A stretch of 11,472 nucleotides of DNA from a methanogenic archaeon (lineage in GTDB: Archaea > Thermoplasmatota > Thermoplasmata > Methanomassiliicoccales > Methanomethylophilaceae): the NCBI GenBank assembly GCA_902787415.1, contig CADAGG010000026.1, positions 1 through 11,472 of the forward strand, written 5' to 3'. The first letter of the stretch is position 1. The number at the start of each line of letters is the position of its first letter. Both the position numbers and the translations under genes were made by a program. Shown here in pieces: positions 5,215 through 9,928 of this stretch. The notes under the pieces were generated by a model that was not told the DNA's origin, did no database searches, and saw only the letters and a list, made by a program, of their open reading frames with translations.

Positions 5215-6287
5215 GCCTTACTCCTCCAGGAGACCACTCCCTCGGGTTCGAAGTTGAACTCCGAGATGGTCGCCCCTGCTTTGGCCAGGGCCTTGGAGAC
5301 GTTGGACTTCTTGTCGTAGTCGGTGACGAAGTACATGAATCCGCCTCCTCCCGCACCGGAGACCTTCCCTCCGATGGCACCGGCCTTGATGGCGGTGTTG
5401 TAGAAGTTGTCGAGGACGGGGTTCGAGACCTTGTCCGAGAATTTCTTCTTGTACTCCCAGGATTCCGCCAGGAGGTTTCCGACCACGTCGATCTCGCCGT
5501 GCCTCAGCGCGCTGCGGAGCCTGACGGCGATGTCCTTGGAGTGGTCCAGGGCGAGGTCGTTCTTTCCTTCCTTGTAGGATTTGACCTGGGTGTCGATGAT
5601 GGCCGCGGAGTCGTGGGTGGTGCCGGTGAAGCACATGACCGAGCGGCACTGGAGCTCGTAGATGATGTCGGGGGAGATCCTGGCGGGAAGCACGTTGACC
5701 CCGTTGCGGTCGATCTTGAGGGAGTTGAATCCTCCGAACACCGCTGCGTACTGGTCCTGCTTTCCTCCGCCGAGTCCGATGACCTCCCTCTCGAGGTGGT
5801 AGGCGAGGGCCGCCATCTCGGTCTTGGACATGTCGACGTCCAGCCAGTTGGCCATGGCGCCGATCATGGAGACGATCATGGTGGAGGATCCTCCGAGTCC
5901 GGAGCCTGCGGGGACGTCGGAACGGATGGAGATCTCGAAACCGTCGGTCACTTCGAAATAATTGGTGACGGCCTTGATGAGGTCCATGTTACCGTCGAGG
6001 GGCAGGGGTCCGCCGTCGAGGGGTGCCTGATACCTTCCGTAGTACTCCGAGGTCACACGCATGGTGTGGTCGTTACGGGGCTTCAGGGTGCTGAATGCGT
6101 ATTTGTTAATGGTCGTGTTGAAAACGTAGCCGCCCTTCTCGGAAGCGTACGGATCGACATCCGTTCCTCCGCCCGCAAGACCTATGCGGTTGGGTGCGCG
6201 CGCTCTGATGATTTCTACCGTGTTTATCCCATCCTGTTCTCGAGGATCTCGCCCTCTCCGACGACGGTACCGTCGCGGAGGACGCAT
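5211..6287 (-). CDS. hddA: GHMP kinase, heptose 7-phosphate kinase (HddA-like)
   Basis: A GHMP-family sugar kinase, 358 residues if read from the ATG at 6287. It would phosphorylate C1 of D-glycero-D-manno-heptose 7-phosphate with ATP. Motifs: RARAPNRIGLAGGGTD (28-43), typical of HddA N-termini; the ATP-binding VPAGSGLGGSST (125-136); GGGKQDQYAAVFGG (173-186), holding the candidate catalytic Asp 178; and GKVSGAGGGGF (307-317). The start is odd. Relatives begin just before IRARAP, yet residues 2-23 are arginine-rich antisense-looking translation of the upstream gene in another frame, and no ATG, GTG or TTG lies between 6287 and the conserved region. The true start may be a rare codon near 6212-6227. 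It overlaps both neighbours. Kinase family firm, start not. Confidence 0.85.
   Translation of the reverse strand: MRPPRRYRRRRGRDPREQDGINTVEIIRARAPNRIGLAGGGTDVDPYASEKGGYVFNTTINKYAFSTLKPRNDHTMRVTSEYYGRYQAPLDGGPLPLDGNMDLIKAVTNYFEVTDGFEISIRSDVPAGSGLGGSSTMIVSMIGAMANWLDVDMSKTEMAALAYHLEREVIGLGGGKQDQYAAVFGGFNSLKIDRNGVNVLPARISPDIIYELQCRSVMCFTGTTHDSAAIIDTQVKSYKEGKNDLALDHSKDIAVRLRSALRHGEIDVVGNLLAESWEYKKKFSDKVSNPVLDNFYNTAIKAGAIGGKVSGAGGGGFMYFVTDYDKKSNVSKALAKAGATISEFNFEPEGVVSWRSKA
5221..5227 (-). promoter_or_regulatory. Shine-Dalgarno GGAGGAG supporting a TTG start
   Basis: GGAGGAG on the minus strand lies inside the end of the kinase gene, six bases before the TTG at 5214. It decides the start of the GmhB-like gene in favour of this uncommon codon. 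Confidence 0.6.
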
Positions 6288-7246
6288 TTCCTCACAGTCG
6301 CACCGCGGTTAACGGTGCAATTCCGCCCCAAAATCGATTCTGAGACAGTCGCTTGCGTTACAGAACATCCTTCCATTATTAAGGATTGTGCTATCGTCGA
6401 ACCTTTAACGGTACTCCCCTTCAGAATCACCGTCGATTCGAGAACGGAATCCTCCGCCGAGGACCCCTCTCCCAAATAGAATGGGCGGGTGACCCTGCAT
6501 CCTTCCGCCGGGAAGACCGTGTCCCTGTGGAGACGGTCCGCCATCAGCAGGTTGGTGGCGATGAGGTCGGAGGGACGTCCCACGTCCTTCCACACGCCTC
6601 CGCTGAGCTTGTATCCCTGGACCCTCTCCCCCATGCGGGTGATGATGGGGACCAGATCCTTGGAGAAGTCGAAGAACGTCTTCTCGGGGACATGTGCCAG
6701 CACGCTCCTGTCCACCACGTAGATGCCTGCGTTGATGTAGTTGGAGAAGACCTCCTCGGGCTTGGGCTTGTCCTTGAACTCGGTGATGCGGCCGTCGTCC
6801 ATGATCCTGGCGATGCCGTACTCGCAGGGGTTGTCGACGGTGGTGAGGGCGATGGTGATCTTCGCCCCGGTGCTGAGATGGAGGGCGATCTGCTCGCGCA
6901 GGTCGATGTCGATGAAGGTGTCGCCGTTGGCGGCCGCGAAGACGGGGTCCAGGCGGTCCTCCAGCTGTTTCATGGCCCCGCCGGTGCCCAGAGGGGTGTC
7001 CTCGTCCGAATAGATGATGTTGACTCCCAGGTCGGAACCGTCGCCGATGGCCTTCTGGAGCACGTCGGACTTGTATCCGCAGGCCAGGAAGACATCGGTG
7101 ATGCCGGCGGATGCGAAGGACCTGATGAGGTACTTCAGGCACGGCATGTCCAGGACCGGCAGCGCCGGCTTGGGGGTGTTCTCGGTCAGCGGGTACAGGC
7201 GGGTACCCTTCCCGCCCACCATGATGACTGCCTGTTTGACTTCCAT
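6224..7246 (-). CDS. NDP-sugar nucleotidyltransferase (HddC/ManC-like)
   Basis: A 340-residue sugar-1-phosphate nucleotidyltransferase. It would join heptose-1-phosphate (or another hexose/heptose-1-phosphate) to a nucleotide, releasing pyrophosphate. The N-terminal signature GGKGTRLYPLT (11-21) with TPKPALPV (25-32), the TPLGTGGA loop and NGD metal site mark the Rossmann-like catalytic domain. The last 100 or so residues have repeating hydrophobic turns (for example STVILKGSTVKGS) of a left-handed beta-helix. Classic HddC is shorter and lacks the helix, so this looks like an archaeal mannose-1-phosphate guanylyltransferase form; its context with kinase and phosphatase suggests heptose. GGGAGGA four bases before the ATG at 7246 supports that start; the ATG at 7267 overlapping the upstream stop is the alternative. 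Confidence 0.85.
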   Translation of the reverse strand: MEVKQAVIMVGGKGTRLYPLTENTPKPALPVLDMPCLKYLIRSFASAGITDVFLACGYKSDVLQKAIGDGSDLGVNIIYSDEDTPLGTGGAMKQLEDRLDPVFAAANGDTFIDIDLREQIALHLSTGAKITIALTTVDNPCEYGIARIMDDGRITEFKDKPKPEEVFSNYINAGIYVVDRSVLAHVPEKTFFDFSKDLVPIITRMGERVQGYKLSGGVWKDVGRPSDLIATNLLMADRLHRDTVFPAEGCRVTRPFYLGEGSSAEDSVLESTVILKGSTVKGSTIAQSLIMEGCSVTQATVSESILGRNCTVNRGATVRKCVLRDGTVVGEGEILENRMG

Positions 7247-7250
7247 CTTA

Positions 7251-7257
7251 TCCTCCC
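7251..7257 (-). promoter_or_regulatory. Shine-Dalgarno GGGAGGA before the nucleotidyltransferase
   Basis: GGGAGGA with a four-base spacer to the ATG at 7246. It favours this start over the ATG at 7267, which forms an ATGA overlap with the DUF89 stop but has only a weak AGGG upstream. Confidence 0.5.
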
Positions 7258-7263
7258 GTAATC

Positions 7264-8139
7264 TCATAACGCCCTTTTAATCCTGACTGTATTCGTACCT
7301 ACTGGCACATTGAGCGATGCGGCCACCGGGCGGCACTTGGCCCTCAGCAGGAAGGCGGTCGGGACCGGCAGGTCCCTGTCCGACAGAGACTCGTAGTTGG
7401 CCATGCCCTTGCAGATCATCACGCCCGCTCTGGAGTACTCCTCGAGGAACCCGGGATCGGTGAACTCGCGGGGGAAGCCGATGGCGAAGTCCCCCGTGGT
7501 GACGATGCGGTCGAGCTCCCGGTCGAGGCCCGCGCGGATGGCATCCTCCATGGAGACGTCGTTCAGGACGGGTTTGCCCCTGACGACCCCGACCACCCTC
7601 TTGCCCATGGCCCTGATCTCGCGGATGAGGAAGCGGTCGAGCAGTCCCTCCCCGCAGTTGTCGAACGCGTAGAGGACCGTGCCGGAGGCTTCCACCAGTT
7701 CTCTCAGCTCATCGGTCTCGTCCGAGCCTATGCCCTCGGCCAGGAGGCCGTCGAACATCCTGCCGAACTCCTCCGGGTCGTCGATGGCGATCCCCGAGCC
7801 GAAGTCCATGATGTTGCCGATGATGGACACCTGCACCGCGGCCCTGAAGCGGTCGGGGCTGTTGCGGATGAACTCCTCCGCCTGCGAGATGTATCTCTCG
7901 ACCACCCGGTCGGCGTCCTCCTTCATCGTGCGGTACGGGTCGCTGACGCCCATGATGCTGTATGACAATGCATGGACCTTGGTGGCGATGTCCGCGGAGC
8001 ACACGTCGGGGGTCATGAGCGAGGAATAGAGTCCCATGCACTCCTTCACCGATTCGAACTCCTTCCCGGTCCCCGCCAGGCGCGCCTGGAATAATATGCG
8101 CTTCATCAGACAGGGTCCGCAGTCGGCACAGGCTTTCAT
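7264..8139 (-). CDS. DUF89 / ARMT1-like metal-dependent phosphatase
   Basis: A 291-residue DUF89-family protein (COG1578 group). Family members are metal-dependent phosphatases proposed to remove damaged or side-product phospho-metabolites, including sugar phosphates. The N-terminal cysteine cluster C4, C7, C10 is seen, as are GNIMDFG (108-114), FDNCGE (159-164, commonly DNAGE), the ND pair at 193-194 and KGMANYE (244-250, commonly KGQANFE), together forming the expected metal and phosphate site. RAKCRPVA near 266-273 is also typical. It is the first gene of the heptose cluster, only a few bases from the nucleotidyltransferase, so a role in policing heptose phosphates is a reasonable inference. 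The start matches a leaderless promoter. Confidence 0.85.
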   Translation of the reverse strand: MKACADCGPCLMKRILFQARLAGTGKEFESVKECMGLYSSLMTPDVCSADIATKVHALSYSIMGVSDPYRTMKEDADRVVERYISQAEEFIRNSPDRFRAAVQVSIIGNIMDFGSGIAIDDPEEFGRMFDGLLAEGIGSDETDELRELVEASGTVLYAFDNCGEGLLDRFLIREIRAMGKRVVGVVRGKPVLNDVSMEDAIRAGLDRELDRIVTTGDFAIGFPREFTDPGFLEEYSRAGVMICKGMANYESLSDRDLPVPTAFLLRAKCRPVAASLNVPVGTNTVRIKRAL

Positions 8140-8155
8140 GCATGCCCGATAAATA

Positions 8156-8196
8156 AAAGGCCTATTAATATTATTGAAAGGCCGGGAAGGGCCTTT
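8156..8196. promoter_or_regulatory. Repeated AAAGGCC half-sites between divergent promoters
   Basis: AAAGGCC occurs at 8156-8162 and 8177-8183 in direct orientation, 21 bases apart, and inverted (GGCCTTT) at 8190-8196. The last two form a perfect seven-base inverted repeat around GGGAAG. The set overlaps or flanks the TATA boxes of both divergent genes, the arrangement expected of an operator. Confidence 0.4.
8162..8172 (-). promoter_or_regulatory. TATA box of the DUF89 gene (leaderless)
   Basis: The near-symmetric A/T run around TATTAATATTA is centred near 8167, placing the predicted minus-strand transcript start about 8141, two bases before the ATG at 8139. No Shine-Dalgarno is seen. Confidence 0.45.
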
Positions 8197-8208
8197 TCCG
8201 ACCTTTCC

Positions 8209-8217
8209 CTATATATA
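8209..8217 (+). promoter_or_regulatory. TATA box of zinc-ribbon/EF-1beta operon
   Basis: CTATATATA is centred near 8213, about 26 bases before the predicted start at 8239, two bases from the ATG at 8241. This is a strong archaeal promoter and implies a leaderless message, fitting a highly expressed translation gene. Confidence 0.6.
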
Positions 8218-8240
8218 GGTGGAGCATTATCCGTTCGACC

Positions 8241-8408
8241 ATGGCTACAGATAAGATTTGCTCTTCCTGCGGAAAGAGGCTCATCGGCCACGGCAACACT
8301 TTCTTCAAGTGCCCCAAGTGCGGGGAAGTCGAGATCGGAAGGTGCGCCCAGTGCCGCGACCAGAGCGTTCCCTACGAATGCCCCAAGTGCGGATTCATCG
8401 GACCTTGA
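8241..8408 (+). CDS. Small two-zinc-finger protein (DUF1610-like)
   Basis: A 55-residue protein made almost entirely of zinc ligands: four CxxC pairs at C7/C10, C24/C27, C35/C38 and C47/C50, two of them in the form CPKCG. It matches the small archaeal zinc-ribbon proteins, called DUF1610 or HVO_2753-like, that sit immediately before the EF-1beta gene in many Euryarchaeota and have been suggested to bind RNA. Length and ligand layout are normal. It starts the operon from a leaderless promoter, and its stop codon overlaps the ribosome-binding site of the EF-1beta gene nine bases downstream. Its exact cellular job is not known from the sequence. Confidence 0.85.
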   Translation: MATDKICSSCGKRLIGHGNTFFKCPKCGEVEIGRCAQCRDQSVPYECPKCGFIGP

Positions 8409-8410
8409 GG
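8406..8410 (+). promoter_or_regulatory. Shine-Dalgarno TGAGG overlapping a stop codon
   Basis: TGAGG contains the zinc-ribbon TGA stop and lies seven bases before the EF-1beta ATG. This couples termination of the first reading to initiation of the second. Confidence 0.45.
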
Positions 8411-8417
8411 AATCAAA

Positions 8418-8687
8418 ATGGCAGAGATCTACTCCGTTTACGAGCTGTTCCCTGACGGGGACGCCGCTGACGTCGCAACCATCGCAGCAACCGTCGCCAA
8501 GGCAGTTCCCGCCGGCGTCGAGGTCAAGAAGACCGAGGTCCGCGAGCACGTCTTCGGACTCAAGAAGGTCTACGCTGAGTTCCTCCTCAACGCAGACGAC
8601 GAGATGATCGGAAGCAAACTCGAGGACGCCCTCTCCGGTATCGAGGGAGTCGGCAGCATCGAGTGCGTCTCCTCCACCAACGTTTGA
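8418..8687 (+). CDS. ef1b: Translation elongation factor 1-beta
   Basis: An 89-residue archaeal EF-1beta, the nucleotide exchange factor that replaces GDP with GTP on EF-1alpha in the cytosol. The ferredoxin-like alpha-beta sandwich is recognisable: an N-terminal strand (IYSVYELFP), a helix rich in Ala and Val, the basic strand VEVKKTEVREHVFGLKKV, and a C-terminal IEGVGSIECVSSTNV. Length is normal for archaea, which lack the N-terminal domains of the eukaryotic protein. It is second in an operon with the zinc-ribbon gene, a conserved pairing. TGAGG provides the ribosome-binding site and a hairpin terminator follows nine bases after the stop. Confidence 0.95.
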   Translation: MAEIYSVYELFPDGDAADVATIAATVAKAVPAGVEVKKTEVREHVFGLKKVYAEFLLNADDEMIGSKLEDALSGIEGVGSIECVSSTNV

Positions 8688-8695
8688 AACTAATT

Positions 8696-8725
8696 GTCCC
8701 GGTCCAAAGCCGGGACCCACCTTTT
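8696..8725 (+). terminator. Shared hairpin terminator of ef1b and the GT2 gene
   Basis: GTCCCGG (8696-8702) pairs perfectly with CCGGGAC (8710-8716) around a seven-base loop, followed on the plus strand by CCACCTTTT. Read on the minus strand the same stem follows the glycosyltransferase stop and is trailed by AATTAGTTT, so it may serve both converging genes. Confidence 0.6.
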
Positions 8726-8750
8726 CATATATCGGTTCAGGACCGAAGAT

Positions 8751-9758
8751 TCACTTCAGCTTCTTCATGGCGTACGAGCCGTTGCGCTTGTAGACCAGTC
8801 TGACGTAGGTGCGGATGGCCAGCCAGTAAAGGGAGGACATGTGGAGGTTCCACCAGCCCTCGAAGGAGCCCTTCAGGTACTTCTCGTAGGAGGCGCGGTT
8901 CCTCTCGCTCTTGGTGAACTCCATGAACCCGCGGTAGGACATGTGGCCGCTGGAACGGATCTTCATGATTGCGTTCTTGCGGAGGATGACCGGGTCGGTG
9001 CAGATGTCGTCGACCTCGTCGTAGGACTTGATCTCGGAGAGCCCGCGGGCATCGAGATCGCCGCGGCAGATGGATCCGCGGGTCTGACGGTAGGCATAGA
9101 GAGGACGGTCGTAGAGACATATCCTGGCACATGCGTCGACGCAGCGGTAGGTGTGCACCACGTCCTCCGCGAAGGACTCCTCGAAGAGCAGTCCGTTGTC
9201 CATCAGGAAGCTGCGCCGGAACATCTTGCACCAGGAGGACACGGGGAAGACCTCGTCGTTCCTGGCGATGAGCGCCTGGTCCCTGTCGAGGACCTTGGTG
9301 TTGTAGGTGCGTCCGGGCCTCTCGCGGATGAGCCCCTTCTCGTTGGTGTTGAGGAAGTTGCAGCACACGAAGTCCACGTCCTCCTCGGTGAGCAGGCGGC
9401 GCATCTCCTCTATGAAGTAGGGGCTGGGGGCGTCGTCGACGTCCAGGAACCAGACGTACTTCCCGGAAGAGGCCTCGAGGCCGATGTTGCGGTTGCCGCC
9501 GAGCCTCTTGCCCTGGTCCTGGGGGATGACGGTAGAACGGGGGAGCTGTCCCGCGAGTTCGCGGGCCTTCTCGAGAGAGCCGTCGTCGCTGCGGGTGTCG
9601 ACCACGAAGATCGCTTCGAATCCCTGATAGGTCTGTGCCCGGAGGAAGGAGACGCAGCCTTCGATGTAACGGGCCCCGTTGCGTATCGGGATCACCACGG
9701 AAACATCGAATTGATCTGTTCCTGCGTCTGTCTCAGAATCTATGGAATCAGTCCTCAC
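8751..9758 (-). CDS. GT2 family glycosyltransferase
   Basis: A 335-residue family 2 glycosyltransferase with a GT-A fold. Visible are VVIPIRNGARYI (21-32), the DxD metal site in FLDVDDAPSP (104-113), WCKMFRRSFL (176-185) and the acidic FAED (196-199) that commonly carries the catalytic base. No N-terminal signal or clear membrane helix is present, though an aromatic-rich segment near the C-terminus may bind the membrane. It resembles polysaccharide or teichoic/LPS-chain transferases; donor and acceptor are not predictable. Given the nearby nucleotide-heptose genes, a heptose donor is possible. The start is GTG at 9758: an in-frame stop lies two codons upstream, so no longer start exists, and only a weak GTGA acts as ribosome-binding site. 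Confidence 0.85.
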   Translation of the reverse strand: MRTDSIDSETDAGTDQFDVSVVIPIRNGARYIEGCVSFLRAQTYQGFEAIFVVDTRSDDGSLEKARELAGQLPRSTVIPQDQGKRLGGNRNIGLEASSGKYVWFLDVDDAPSPYFIEEMRRLLTEEDVDFVCCNFLNTNEKGLIRERPGRTYNTKVLDRDQALIARNDEVFPVSSWCKMFRRSFLMDNGLLFEESFAEDVVHTYRCVDACARICLYDRPLYAYRQTRGSICRGDLDARGLSEIKSYDEVDDICTDPVILRKNAIMKIRSSGHMSYRGFMEFTKSERNRASYEKYLKGSFEGWWNLHMSSLYWLAIRTYVRLVYKRNGSYAMKKLK

Positions 9759-9928
9759 GGTTCATTCACGGAAAAGGGTACGTCTTACCGCGGACGTATA
9801 CGGTATCTCCGTTAAGGTAACTATGGGTCCCCACTATTTGTTGGTTCCCTCTTCATTAGTAATCCTGGGAGATAGGATTGATAACATCTTCGCACAATTA
9901 TTTTACATTTGGATACCATCGTTAACCT
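9759..9928. other. Divergent intergenic region with several dyads
   Basis: No gene is seen. It holds inverted repeats TACGTC-N8-GACGTA (9779-9798), the palindrome CGTATACG (9795-9802), and AATCCT-N7-AGGATT (9861-9879), plus a TATA box for the plus-strand surface protein at 9896-9905. The first two lie just upstream of the minus-strand glycosyltransferase start and could be operators. Confidence 0.35.
9896..9905 (+). promoter_or_regulatory. TATA box of the surface-protein gene (leaderless)
   Basis: AATTATTTTA is centred near 9901, so transcription should begin near 9927, two bases before the ATG at 9929. No Shine-Dalgarno is present, matching a leaderless message. Confidence 0.5.

Noticed and set aside
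8694..9815. Plus-strand open frame opposite the GT2 gene
   Set aside because: Antisense shadow with repetitive Val/Leu/Asp composition; it also begins inside the shared terminator hairpin.
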